Part shown: positions 33,583 to 41,265 of the stretch, piece after piece
Numbering within the stretch: position 1 is the stretch's first letter
Layout: each line of letters starts with the position of its first letter
Assembly (NCBI GenBank): GCA_902780405.1
Contig: CACZFI010000005.1
Location: 1 to 64,000, forward strand
Length of the DNA stretch: 64,000 nt
Origin: an uncultured Lachnospiraceae bacterium
Lineage (GTDB): Bacteria; Bacillota; Clostridia; Lachnospirales; Lachnospiraceae
Reading direction: 5' to 3'
Made by a program: the position numbers and the translations under genes
Notes under the pieces: generated by a model
What the model was told of the DNA's origin: nothing
Database searches by the model: none
What the model saw: only the letters and a program-made list of their open reading frames with translations

Positions 33583-33610
33583 ATTACATATTATACGAGG
33601 AGGAAGTTTT

Positions 33611-34444
33611 ATGGTATGTCCTTACTGTAACTCCGTGATTCCGGACGGATCGGGTTTCTGTGCAAACTGCGGAAACTTTATCACCACCTCGAGTGCTCCG
33701 AAGGCGGGGAGCCAAAACACGCCCGATCCCGAATACAATGTGCTTGAGCATCTGTTTTCCACGACGGATCTCGTCACCATGCGTGAGACGAAGAAGGTGA
33801 AGACGGCGAAGCCAAAGGGCCTCGGTATCGTGGCACTCGTTGTTCTGGCTCTGCTCTTTGTGGCGGCTACGGTTAAAACAATCAGCCGACAGGGCGTGCG
33901 AAGAGCGATAGCGGGACTGGAAGAGCCGATCCAGGAGGAGGCGACAGGTTATACGGAAAAAAACGTCGCCGGTTATGAGGCGTCGATCTACTACAAGTAT
34001 TCCTATGAAGTGGACGCCCTGGTGGTCTCAAGCAAACATTACATCGGCTTCGGACTTGCGGACAGGCTTGCACCGGTGGATGTGGCTTTCGCATGGGGAG
34101 ATGTGGCCGCGAACAATGAGACCATCGATTTTAACTGGAAACAGTCCGGACGATGGGTGCACTGGAAGGTGAAAAATTATGCCGACCTGGATAAGGTGGG
34201 AGGCATAGAAGAGGTGAACATGCAGTGCTCCAACAACCATCTGATCCCTGCGGACAATTCCGTGAAACGAAAGATCAAGAAGATCAAGCGCGGCGATCAT
34301 ATCAAGCTTACGGGCTATCTGGTGGATGTAGATGCTGAGAACAAGGCGGGAAGAGTATTTACATGGAATTCCAGTACGTCCAGGATGGATTCGGGTGACG
34401 GAGCCTGTGAAGTCATCTATGTGACGGATGTGGTTTGGCGCTGA
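33611..34444 (+). CDS. Zinc-ribbon membrane-anchored protein of unknown function
   Basis: 277 residues. An N-terminal zinc ribbon (CPYC and CANC at residues 3-22) is followed by a polar linker, one transmembrane helix at about 78-98 (GLGIVALVVLALLFVAATVK), and a 175-residue domain that should face outside. That domain has mixed strands (YYKYSYEVDALVVSS, WVHWKVKNYADLDKVGGIEEV, a CxxN at about 202, DHIKLTGYLVDVD). The family is not recognised; the architecture resembles zinc-ribbon stress sensors of Firmicutes. ATG 33611 has GAGGAGG 8 nt upstream; an earlier in-frame ATG at 33536 overlaps the hairpin leader and is unlikely. Confidence 0.7.
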   Translation: MVCPYCNSVIPDGSGFCANCGNFITTSSAPKAGSQNTPDPEYNVLEHLFSTTDLVTMRETKKVKTAKPKGLGIVALVVLALLFVAATVKTISRQGVRRAIAGLEEPIQEEATGYTEKNVAGYEASIYYKYSYEVDALVVSSKHYIGFGLADRLAPVDVAFAWGDVAANNETIDFNWKQSGRWVHWKVKNYADLDKVGGIEEVNMQCSNNHLIPADNSVKRKIKKIKRGDHIKLTGYLVDVDAENKAGRVFTWNSSTSRMDSGDGACEVIYVTDVVWR

Positions 34445-34521
34445 TACGACACCCGGGAAACCGGAAGAAGAACTTCTTGTGAAGGACCTGATCTGGAAGT
34501 TGAAATAGCATAAAAAAACGA

Positions 34522-35331
34522 ATGAACGAATTATTGTTAAAGAAATACGAAGACTTAAAGAAGTATCTCGCTTCGCTTGAAAGTGTGGCGGTTGCATTTT
34601 CCGGAGGTGTGGACTCCACCTTCCTCCTCTATGCCGCACATGAAGCGCTCCGGGACCGGATGATGGCGATCACGGCAAGCTCCTGTTCTTTTCCGAAAAG
34701 AGAATTGGATGAGGCGGTGTCTTACTGCAGAGAACTTTCGGTTCGTCACGAGGTCGTTGTTTCCGAGGAACTCTCCATCGAAGGATTTTCCGAGAATCCG
34801 AAGAACCGGTGCTATCTGTGTAAGCGGGAACTCTTTGAGAAGATGAAGAAGGTGGCTGCGGACGCCGGGATGAAGGCCGTTGCGGAAGGATCGAACATGG
34901 ATGACAACGGAGATTACAGACCCGGACTTGTGGCGATTGCCGAACTCTCGATCAAGAGTCCGCTGCGCGAGATCGGATTCACCAAGGATGAGATCCGAAG
35001 GCTGTCGAAGCATTTCGGGCTTCCGACCTGGGATAAGCAGTCCTTTGCCTGCCTGGCGAGCCGCTTTCCTTACGGCGAAAGGATCACGGAGGAGAAATTG
35101 TCTATGGTCGACCGTGCGGAACAGCTGCTCATTGATCTGGGATTTCACCAGCTGCGCGTGCGCATACACGGGAAGGTGGCCAGGATTGAATTGCTTTCCG
35201 AGGAATTTCCGCGCGTGATGGAAGAACATGTGCGAAAGCAGATATACAGGGAATTCAAAACTTACGGATTTGACTATGTGTCGCTTGATCTGCTCGGTTA
35301 TCGTACCGGCAGTATGAACGAAACCCTCTGA
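34522..35331 (+). CDS. larE: ATP-dependent sacrificial sulfur transferase LarE-like
   Basis: 269 residues. LarE activates a pyridinium dicarboxylate with ATP and donates its own cysteine sulfur to build the nickel-pincer cofactor of lactate racemase. Seen here: the PP-loop SGGVDS (27-32), CYLCKRELF (Cys97, Cys100), and Cys177 in SFACLASRFPYG, matching the sulfur-donating Cys176 of the Lactobacillus enzyme. larB, larC and the racemase are absent from the window. There is no good ribosome site (only an A-rich stretch before ATG 34522), so translation may be weak. The gene ends 10 nt from the convergent radical SAM gene. Confidence 0.88.
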   Translation: MNELLLKKYEDLKKYLASLESVAVAFSGGVDSTFLLYAAHEALRDRMMAITASSCSFPKRELDEAVSYCRELSVRHEVVVSEELSIEGFSENPKNRCYLCKRELFEKMKKVAADAGMKAVAEGSNMDDNGDYRPGLVAIAELSIKSPLREIGFTKDEIRRLSKHFGLPTWDKQSFACLASRFPYGERITEEKLSMVDRAEQLLIDLGFHQLRVRIHGKVARIELLSEEFPRVMEEHVRKQIYREFKTYGFDYVSLDLLGYRTGSMNETL

Positions 35332-35341
35332 TGCGGATCAC

Positions 35342-36211
35342 TCAGTGAAGAACCTCTCTTTGGATGCGGTTCCACACATGCTTTTTGTTCCCGCTCCAGG
35401 CGGGCGCGATGAGCAGCCGCTTGTCCCCGTCGCCGGTGAGGCGGTGGATGACAACGTGGTCGGGGATTACTGCGACACAGTCACGAAGAAGCGAGATGTA
35501 GTCGTCCTCGGAGAGGACGGCAAATTCTCCTCTTGCGTATGCGTCGGCGAGATCGGTCCCCTTTAGGACGTGGAGAAGCTGCAGCTTGATCCCGTCGGTT
35601 CCGGCAGCCGAGACATAGCGCACGGTTTCAAGCATATCTTCACGGCTTTCTCCCGGAAGCCCGAGGATCACGTGGGTGATCACCTCGATACCCCGTGCGT
35701 GCAGCTTTTGCACGGCATCATCATATACGGAAAGGTCATAACCTCTGCGGATCATGTCCGCAGTTTTTTTGTGTATTGTCTGAAGACCGAGTTCCACCCA
35801 CACCGGCTTTTTACTCGAGAGTTCTTCGAGAAGGTCGAGTGTCGAATCGGATAGACAGTCCGGTCGCGTTGCGATCGAGAGGACGTCGATATCGGGATGG
35901 GAGACGGCTTCGGTGTAGAGCGCGCGAAGACGGTCGGTGGGACCGTAGGTTCCCGTATAGGCCTGGAAGTAGGCAATGTAACGCCCGTCTTTCACCTTCT
36001 TTGCGACACGGGCCTTGCCCGCCTCGATCTGGGCGGTGATGCCGGTATCTGCGTCACCGGCGAATTCTCCGCTTCCGCCGGAGGAACAAAAGATACAGCC
36101 ACGTGTGTCGAGCGTGCCGTCTCTGTTGGGACAGGTGAAACCGCCGTTTAGGGCAATTTTATAAACTTTGCATCCGAACTGCTCACGCAGATAATCATTC
36201 AGTAATCTCAT
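35342..36211 (-). CDS. TIGR01212-type radical SAM protein (YhcC-like)
   Basis: 289 residues, close to the family length. The Fe-S motif is CPNRDGTLDTRGCIFC (Cys27, Cys39, Cys42), followed by SSGGSGEFAG. Later family stretches are IAYFQAYTGTYGP, LSIATRPDCL, VWVELGLQTIH, and HVILGLPGE. The reaction is unknown in the family. It starts at ATG 36211, only 6 nt downstream of a TATAAT on the same strand, and has no ribosome site, so its mRNA is probably leaderless. It is divergent from the gene at 36283 and convergent with larE. Confidence 0.9.
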   Translation of the reverse strand: MRLLNDYLREQFGCKVYKIALNGGFTCPNRDGTLDTRGCIFCSSGGSGEFAGDADTGITAQIEAGKARVAKKVKDGRYIAYFQAYTGTYGPTDRLRALYTEAVSHPDIDVLSIATRPDCLSDSTLDLLEELSSKKPVWVELGLQTIHKKTADMIRRGYDLSVYDDAVQKLHARGIEVITHVILGLPGESREDMLETVRYVSAAGTDGIKLQLLHVLKGTDLADAYARGEFAVLSEDDYISLLRDCVAVIPDHVVIHRLTGDGDKRLLIAPAWSGNKKHVWNRIQREVLH

Positions 36212-36217
36212 AAGGCA

Positions 36218-36246
36218 ATTATAAGGGACAATCCGCGGATGTGCAA
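36218..36246 (-). promoter_or_regulatory. SigA promoter of the radical SAM gene (leaderless)
   Basis: On the minus strand TTGCAC (36246-36241), 17 bp, TATAAT (36223-36218), then 6 nt and ATG at 36211. The expected start of transcription coincides with the ATG. Confidence 0.75.
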
Positions 36247-36276
36247 TTGTCGATGCGCGTGGTAGTGTGGTATAAT
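36247..36276 (+). promoter_or_regulatory. SigA extended promoter of the 36283 gene (leaderless)
   Basis: TTGTCG (36247-36252), 18 bp, TGG-TATAAT (36271-36276), then 6 nt and ATG 36283. Its -35 directly abuts the -35 of the divergent promoter at 36241-36246, with a CAATTG palindrome at the junction. Confidence 0.7.
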
Positions 36277-36282
36277 ATTAAA

Positions 36283-36789
36283 ATGAGCAGCGAGATTTTT
36301 CAAAATGCACTATCGGGTTTTGTGACGGATGTCGCAGTGGGCGATACTGTCCGTGCACTGGTTCGGAAAGGATACTCCGTAAGCAGGATCAAAAAGCATC
36401 TGGACTATCCGATTTCCGAAGAGAAACTGAGGCAGATGGTCTGGAACTGTCTGATCGATACGGGCGTGATATTGCTTACCGAACCGGGGACTTCCGATGC
36501 GAAGCGGGGTTATACCTACGAGAGGGATCGAAGCCCTTACGGTACGGTCACGTATCGCAGGGTTGCATCCGATTCGGAGGAGGCCGAAACATCCTATCTT
36601 CCCTGTGAATTCGGAAGCTTGCGAAAGAAGGACCCCGAGGGCTTTGAGATATCACTGCAGACGCTTCTTCCGGAAGACCGGGAGTATATCCTGGATCTGC
36701 CCTGGCCTGTTGCGACGGTCTGGCATGCGGAGGACGAGCGCATGAAACGTATTATGAGCACCATCAAAAAGGAGAGCAACACAAGATGA
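36283..36789 (+). CDS. Hypothetical protein, 168 aa, with HTH-like N-terminus
   Basis: Unrecognised. Residues 15-55 (VGDTVRALVRKGYSVSRIKKHLDYPISEEKLRQMVW) look like a winged or simple helix-turn-helix. The remainder has short strands (YGTVTYRRV) and an acidic C-terminal half. No cysteine motif or membrane segment was seen. ATG 36283 lies 6 nt after TATAAT with no ribosome site, so the message appears leaderless. Its stop overlaps the next gene's start by 4 nt, making it a coupled partner of the TSCPD protein. Confidence 0.65.
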   Translation: MSSEIFQNALSGFVTDVAVGDTVRALVRKGYSVSRIKKHLDYPISEEKLRQMVWNCLIDTGVILLTEPGTSDAKRGYTYERDRSPYGTVTYRRVASDSEEAETSYLPCEFGSLRKKDPEGFEISLQTLLPEDREYILDLPWPVATVWHAEDERMKRIMSTIKKESNTR

Positions 36790-37037
36790 AACATGTTACA
36801 TTTTCCCCCAAAGGCGTATGTTCCGTGAAGATTGATTTTGATATTGATGATGAGAACAAGCTTCACAATGTGCAGTTTGAGAGAGGCTGCAACGGCAATC
36901 TTCGGGCGATCGGCCGACTGGTTGAGGGAAAGGAGGCATCTGAGATCGCCGATGTACTGCGCGGCAATCAGTGCGGTATGCGCGGCACTTCATGTGCAGA
37001 TCAGTTTGCAAAGGCGATTGACGAAGCGATTGCATAA
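36786..37037 (+). CDS. TSCPD-domain small protein (TIGR03905-like)
   Basis: 83 residues, the size of this family. Signature pieces: the N-terminal beta strand pair (HVTFSPKGVCSVKIDFDI), the FERGCNGNLRAIGRLVEGK segment (about 32-50), and CGMRGTSCADQFAKAI (about 63-78). Cysteines 12, 36, 63 and 70 are conserved-looking. TSCPD domains occur at the C-terminus of ribonucleotide reductases as well as alone, and may bind metal or nucleotide; the stand-alone function is unknown. It overlaps the previous gene by 4 nt (ATGA) and precedes the zinc-ribbon gene by 11 nt. Confidence 0.88.
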   Translation: MKHVTFSPKGVCSVKIDFDIDDENKLHNVQFERGCNGNLRAIGRLVEGKEASEIADVLRGNQCGMRGTSCADQFAKAIDEAIA

Positions 37038-37048
37038 GGAGAAATGCG

Positions 37049-37300
37049 ATGGTTTGTTGGATGTGTAAGAATCAGGTGGACGATTCCAAGTCCTTCTGCC
37101 CCTACTGCGGAAGCGCGGTAAGCGGCGGAGATAAGAAACTTGCGCAGGAACCACCGACACGCAGGGATGTGGACCGGCAGAGGATGGAACAGCAGCGCTA
37201 TGAACAGCAGCTTCAGTTAAAGCTTCAACCGCAGCCGCAGGAGCAGTCGTCTTTTCAGGCGGCACCGGCGCAGACAATGGCTTCTTTTCTGCAAAATTAG
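37049..37300 (+). CDS. Small zinc-ribbon protein with Gln-rich tail
   Basis: 83 residues. The zinc ribbon is CWMC...CPYC (residues 3-20). The rest is low-complexity and rich in Gln, Arg, Glu and Pro (RMEQQRYEQQLQLKLQPQPQ), ending ASFLQN. Ribosome site AAGGAG is 7 nt before ATG 37049. It is the last gene of the 36283 unit. It is probably an adaptor or regulatory protein; nothing more can be said. Confidence 0.7.
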   Translation: MVCWMCKNQVDDSKSFCPYCGSAVSGGDKKLAQEPPTRRDVDRQRMEQQRYEQQLQLKLQPQPQEQSSFQAAPAQTMASFLQN

Positions 37301-37425
37301 GCATGATGAAACTGATATTTTCTGGCATCATCATAGTAGAAAACTTTCGAAACGTATAGTATACTTGCGTTACTGAAACGTACGGACGAGGTAATCAATT
37401 TTACATTTTTGTGGAGGAGTATGTT

Positions 37426-38847
37426 ATGAAACGTAAGATTGCTTGTGGCGTGTGTCTGCTCTTATTCCTGACGGGATGCGGCAATACAGCCAAGAATGGC
37501 GGCGAGACAACCACCGAGACCGCAGTTGCGACCGCAACGGAGGCGGTAGCTACGGAGGAACCGGCGAATCCGCCCGAGGGTTATCACCTGGTTTGGGAGG
37601 ATACATTCAACGGAGACAAGCTTGAAGATGCCGACTGGAACTACGAAGCACATGAGGTCGGTTGGGTGAATCACGAACTGCAGGAGTACATTCCCAGTGA
37701 CGAGTATGCCTTCGTAAAAGACGGCAAGCTTGTGATCCAGCCCGTAAAAGAAGAGAAAGACGGCAAGGTGTCCTACACCTCCGGTCGTGTGAATACCGCC
37801 GGAAAACATGACATCAAGTACGGACGCATCGAGGCATCCATCAAGGTGCCCCGCGGCAAGGGATTCCTTCCCGCATTCTGGATGATGCCGACAGACGAGC
37901 AGTACTACGGTCAGTGGCCGAAGTGCGGTGAGATCGATATCATGGAAGTGCTTGGCGACGATACCAAGAGACTCTACGGAACACTTCATTTCGGTGAGCC
38001 TCACACGGAGCGCCAGGGAACACTCGAGCTTACCGACGGCGATTATGCAGAGGAGTATCATCAGTTTGCCATCGAGTGGGAGCCCGGTGAGATCCGCTGG
38101 TATATGGACGGCGAGCTCTACAACCAGACAAACGACTGGTTCACCAAGGTACAGGGCGAGGACGAGAAGCCTTATCCCGCACCCTTCAATCAGGATTTCC
38201 ACGTGATCTTGAATGTGGCAGTCGGCGGCGACTGGCCCGGAGATCCGGATGATACCACCGTATTCGACGAGAATGCGGCAATGTACGTGGACTACGTGAG
38301 ATTCTATCAGAAGGATTCTTACGACGAGAATGTCAAGAAGCCCGAGCGTGTATACAACTGGAAGGAAGCCGATGAGACCGGCAACTTCATCACCAACGGC
38401 GATTTCGCTGCAGATGAGGATCTGACGGATGATGTAGACTGGAAGTTCCTGCTCTTCAACGACGGTGCCGGTGAGGCGAAGATCGCAGACGGTGAGATGA
38501 CGATCACATCCACCAAGGCAGGTACGGAGGAGTACAGCGTACAGCTCGTTCAGCCGCAGATGCCGATGCAGAAGGGCAAGACCTACAAGTTCTCCTTCGA
38601 GGCGAAGGCCGACGAGGATCGTAAGATGAAGGCAGCGGTTACCGCACCCGAAGTCAGCTGGATCCGCTACTTCCCGGATACCACCGTGGAACTTACGACG
38701 GATTGGCAGGAATACAGCTTCACATTTGATATGACTGAGGCGGATGATGATATGGGACGTGTGGAATTCAACATGGGTAAGCAGGGCTCTACCGCTACCA
38801 TTCACATTAAGAATGTCAGACTCGAGATTGTGGAAGGCGAAGAATAG
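37426..38847 (+). CDS. GH16 family beta-glucanase lipoprotein with carbohydrate-binding module
   Basis: 473 residues. Signal peptide with lipobox LTGC (Cys18) anchors it outside the cell. A Thr/Glu/Ala linker runs to about 50. The GH16 domain (about 55-300) has the catalytic motif GEIDIME (nucleophile Glu169, Asp171, acid/base Glu174), so beta-1,3 or beta-1,3-1,4 glucan, or a related marine/plant glycan, is the likely substrate. The last 140 residues (TNGDFAADEDLTDDVDWKF... on) resemble a CBM4/9-type module. GGAGGAG is 6 nt before ATG 37426, and the GTG at 37411 is not used. It sits just upstream of the XrtG locus on the same strand but 77 nt away. Confidence 0.92.
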   Translation: MKRKIACGVCLLLFLTGCGNTAKNGGETTTETAVATATEAVATEEPANPPEGYHLVWEDTFNGDKLEDADWNYEAHEVGWVNHELQEYIPSDEYAFVKDGKLVIQPVKEEKDGKVSYTSGRVNTAGKHDIKYGRIEASIKVPRGKGFLPAFWMMPTDEQYYGQWPKCGEIDIMEVLGDDTKRLYGTLHFGEPHTERQGTLELTDGDYAEEYHQFAIEWEPGEIRWYMDGELYNQTNDWFTKVQGEDEKPYPAPFNQDFHVILNVAVGGDWPGDPDDTTVFDENAAMYVDYVRFYQKDSYDENVKKPERVYNWKEADETGNFITNGDFAADEDLTDDVDWKFLLFNDGAGEAKIADGEMTITSTKAGTEEYSVQLVQPQMPMQKGKTYKFSFEAKADEDRKMKAAVTAPEVSWIRYFPDTTVELTTDWQEYSFTFDMTEADDDMGRVEFNMGKQGSTATIHIKNVRLEIVEGEE

Positions 38848-38924
38848 ACTGGACAAACTAAAGTTTTTATAGTTTAATACCGATATATATTAGAAAGACA
38901 GATATCTATTGACGGTGGTGTTTC

Positions 38925-39317
38925 ATGCAGAAGTATTACAAATACCAATACAGATTTAACGCCAGTCATAGCTTTGACTATGATCGTGAACATGAGCATA
39001 TGCACACGTTCACGATCACAGTCTACATAAGCCCGACGGATTCCGATAAGGAATTCGCATTTACGGACATAGACGAGCGGATGGATGTCTTTCTTTCGTA
39101 TTATGAAGGAAAGTATTTGAACGACCTGCCGGAGTTTTCGCAGAACTCGCCGACACTCGAGTGTATCGGGGACTGCTTCTACGAAAAACTTTCGGACAAA
39201 TTAAAGGGTATAGGCATCGAGCTGCATCAGCTGGATATAGCCGATCATCCCACAAGTACCTATCAGGTGTCGGACAGGCTGCACATCCCTGTCTGCTATA
39301 TCAGAGAATTGGAGTGA
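38925..39317 (+). CDS. 6-pyruvoyl-tetrahydropterin synthase-like protein of the XrtG locus
   Basis: 130 residues of the PTPS/QueD fold. The zinc ligands are present: His15 in FNASHSF and His25/His27 in EHMHTFTI. The catalytic cysteine that precedes the HxH in true PTPS/QueD is absent (the region reads YDREHEH), so classical pterin chemistry is unlikely. The C-terminal ADHPTSTYQVSD segment corresponds to the family's E/D...PT-(S/A) strand. This fits the PTPS-related family that is known to accompany XrtG in Firmicutes. It is the first gene of a tight operon, 5 nt before the surface protein. Confidence 0.85.
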   Translation: MQKYYKYQYRFNASHSFDYDREHEHMHTFTITVYISPTDSDKEFAFTDIDERMDVFLSYYEGKYLNDLPEFSQNSPTLECIGDCFYEKLSDKLKGIGIELHQLDIADHPTSTYQVSDRLHIPVCYIRELE

Positions 39318-39322
39318 TCGAT

Positions 39323-40654
39323 ATGAAGAAGATCAGAAGACGGACAGCATACCTACTCTCGGTTATGATGCTTCTTTTCGCACTTTGCGGAAACGTGGTG
39401 ACATCGCGTGCAGAGGGCGGCTCCATCAGTGCGTCCTCGGACGGAAGCTACATTTATATCACCTATACGGGTCCCTGGAACAGCTACTTCCAGGAGACGG
39501 TCGGTGTGACCGTGGATGGCGCGGCTGCACCGGGTGAGAAGAACCAGATCGTGGTAAGAGGCGAGAATACTGGAGACAGTCAGCCTGTCACCGTTCGAAA
39601 TGCATGGAGCGGCGAGATTGCCGGTGCTACGGCTACACTTACCAACGAAGGCAAGATTGAGGAGGTTTATCAGCCTGTACGATATACGACCACCACATTG
39701 ACGGTGGCTGTTCCCGTATCCTATTACGGAGACAGCGTTTCTTCCGTGGGACTTTCTTACGGAGGACAGTATGTTGAGGTGACCACGGGCGCTGCTGAGC
39801 CCGCTACGGAGGAACCGACCACGGAAGCACCGACGACCGAGGAACCGACCGGTGAGGAGCCGACCACCGAGGCCCCGACCACCGAAGCACCGACCGGCGA
39901 GGAACCGACGACTGAAGCCCCGACCACCGAGGCACCGACCGGCGAGGAGCCGACCACTGAGGCACCGGCAGCAGATCCCACGACGGAAGCACCCGGAGGA
40001 GAAGTGGATCCCGGCAGTCTTCCGGATCTCGATGTGAATTCTTCTCTTGCGATTGACGGACATTACGACGAGTGGAGTCAGTATCCGGTGACGGATATCA
40101 CCTATCAGAACAACAACGCAATCTGTGTACACAGCGGACAGCTCTATGTGGACGGAGACAGAGTTTATGTACATTACTCTCTGCATGATCTGTACCAGTC
40201 CACGGTAAAGATGCACGAGATGACCATGATGGCGAACGGACAGCCCGTGAAGATCGGACTCTATCCCGTGAGCGGCGGACAGATCGACTGGAACCGTTAC
40301 AATCAGGAGAATGTAAGCCGTGCAGCCGGCAACTATACCAACTACCGCATTTCCGTGGGTTATTATGACCTGCTGGACAGCGACGGATATATCACCGTAT
40401 ATGACAGCGAGCACGCAGCTGAATTGCAGAGTGATGAGGTGGAATTCTCCTTCTCTCTCTCCGACTTCAAGCGTGCGGCAGGCATCAGCGGTGAGATTAC
40501 CAACCTCACCCTCTACAATCCCAATATCGGACGAGAGGGAATCACCTGGGTTGGTACGCCCACAGGCCCCGTAGTGGGACTGGTTTTCCTTCTGGCTTTT
40601 GCCATGATCGGTTACTGGGCATACACTGAAACACGGAAAAGAAAGCATTCATAA
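39323..40654 (+). CDS. Predicted XrtG-sorted surface protein with Thr/Glu/Pro stalk
   Basis: 443 residues. A signal peptide (KKIRRR, hydrophobic core, cleavage near SRA-EGG at about 30) is followed by a 125-residue beta-rich domain. Then comes a repetitive TEAPTTEEPTGEEP stalk at about 155-230 and a second beta-rich domain (SSLAIDGHYDEWSQYP... to about 410). The C-terminus has GPVVG then a hydrophobic helix and the basic tail TRKRKHS. This tripartite end matches the sorting signals recognised by exosortase-like enzymes (Firmicu-CTERM type). Its place directly before XrtG makes it the obvious client. ATG 39323 follows TTGGAGTG; start codons further upstream lie inside the previous gene. Confidence 0.87.
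   Translation: MKKIRRRTAYLLSVMMLLFALCGNVVTSRAEGGSISASSDGSYIYITYTGPWNSYFQETVGVTVDGAAAPGEKNQIVVRGENTGDSQPVTVRNAWSGEIAGATATLTNEGKIEEVYQPVRYTTTTLTVAVPVSYYGDSVSSVGLSYGGQYVEVTTGAAEPATEEPTTEAPTTEEPTGEEPTTEAPTTEAPTGEEPTTEAPTTEAPTGEEPTTEAPAADPTTEAPGGEVDPGSLPDLDVNSSLAIDGHYDEWSQYPVTDITYQNNNAICVHSGQLYVDGDRVYVHYSLHDLYQSTVKMHEMTMMANGQPVKIGLYPVSGGQIDWNRYNQENVSRAAGNYTNYRISVGYYDLLDSDGYITVYDSEHAAELQSDEVEFSFSLSDFKRAAGISGEITNLTLYNPNIGREGITWVGTPTGPVVGLVFLLAFAMIGYWAYTETRKRKHS
39796..39996 (+). repeat. In-gene repeats encoding the Thr/Glu/Pro stalk
   Basis: Tandem short units encode EPTTEAPTTEAPTG and close variants, with three repeats of about 45 bp that are nearly identical. It will be prone to copy-number change by slippage. 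It lies inside the surface-protein gene, so it is coding and not CRISPR. Confidence 0.9.
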
Positions 40655-40668
40655 AGGAAACAGGAGCC

Positions 40669-41265
40669 ATGCAGATCAACTGGATTGTCGTTGCGGCGAT
40701 CATATTCTGGATTTACATACTCACGGTATTTAAGCGGGCAAAGCTGGATTTTTGGTTTTTCACCATAGGCAGTGCCGGCTTATTTACTATTGGGATCATC
40801 GTCTTTGAACCTGTGTTGCTGCTTCCGATGCAGCAGGCGGTTGCAGCCGTGGCAGGTCTGTTTGGCGACCTTACCCATACCTTTGATTCCTATTTCTCAA
40901 AGGGTCTGATCTTTATTTCGGGACAGACGCAGATGACCCTCTACATTGACTTTGAATGCTCGGGTATCATCGAGACCTTTGCGTACCTGGCGCTTTTGGC
41001 GTTCTTCCCGGCGTACCGTCTCTATGAGAAGGTCGTTGTGGGCATCATCGGTACACTGGCCATCTTCTTTGCAAATGTACTCCGCATCTACGTCATCTGC
41101 CAGATGGTTTATTTCGGAGGAGAAAAGTGGTACTTCTGGGGCCACTCCTTTGTGGGCAGACTGATCTTTTACGCCCTGACCATCATCCTGTATTTTTACG
41201 TGTTTACAAAGTCTCAGGTTGTGAGACAGAAGGTAGGAGCAATCAAGTATGAGAGCAATGATTGA
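40669..41265 (+). CDS. xrtG: Exosortase family protein XrtG
   Basis: 198 residues with about six membrane helices. The exosortase catalytic triad is present: Cys97 in DFECSGI, Arg139 in NVLRI, and His159 in WGHSFVGR. Exosortases are thought to cleave a C-terminal sorting signal and hand the protein to a membrane or glycan anchor. XrtG is the single-client Gram-positive form. The start is ATG 40669, 14 nt after the client gene's stop, with AAACAGGAG upstream. The glycosyltransferase gene begins inside its last codons, in a different frame. Confidence 0.92.
   Translation: MQINWIVVAAIIFWIYILTVFKRAKLDFWFFTIGSAGLFTIGIIVFEPVLLLPMQQAVAAVAGLFGDLTHTFDSYFSKGLIFISGQTQMTLYIDFECSGIIETFAYLALLAFFPAYRLYEKVVVGIIGTLAIFFANVLRIYVICQMVYFGGEKWYFWGHSFVGRLIFYALTIILYFYVFTKSQVVRQKVGAIKYESND

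Noticed and set aside
33536..33610. Longer N-terminus for the zinc-ribbon membrane protein
   Set aside because: It would translate through the hairpin leader, and the first start with a strong ribosome site (GAGGAGG) is ATG 33611, right before the zinc ribbon.
37462..38856. Long open frame of 464 codons on the minus strand
   Set aside because: It lies wholly opposite the GH16 gene, whose catalytic motif, lipobox and ribosome site are clear. The antisense protein is rich in Leu, His, Val and Arg without a motif, as expected from the GC-rich third positions.
39796..39996. Regular direct repeats resembling a CRISPR array
   Set aside because: The units are in frame, contiguous, encode a Thr/Glu/Pro stalk and have no unique spacers; no cas genes are near.
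39353..40648. 431-codon minus-strand frame with Arg/Gly/Cys repeats
   Set aside because: It is the mirror of the Thr/Glu/Pro repeats of the surface-protein gene. No ribosome site, no recognisable motif.
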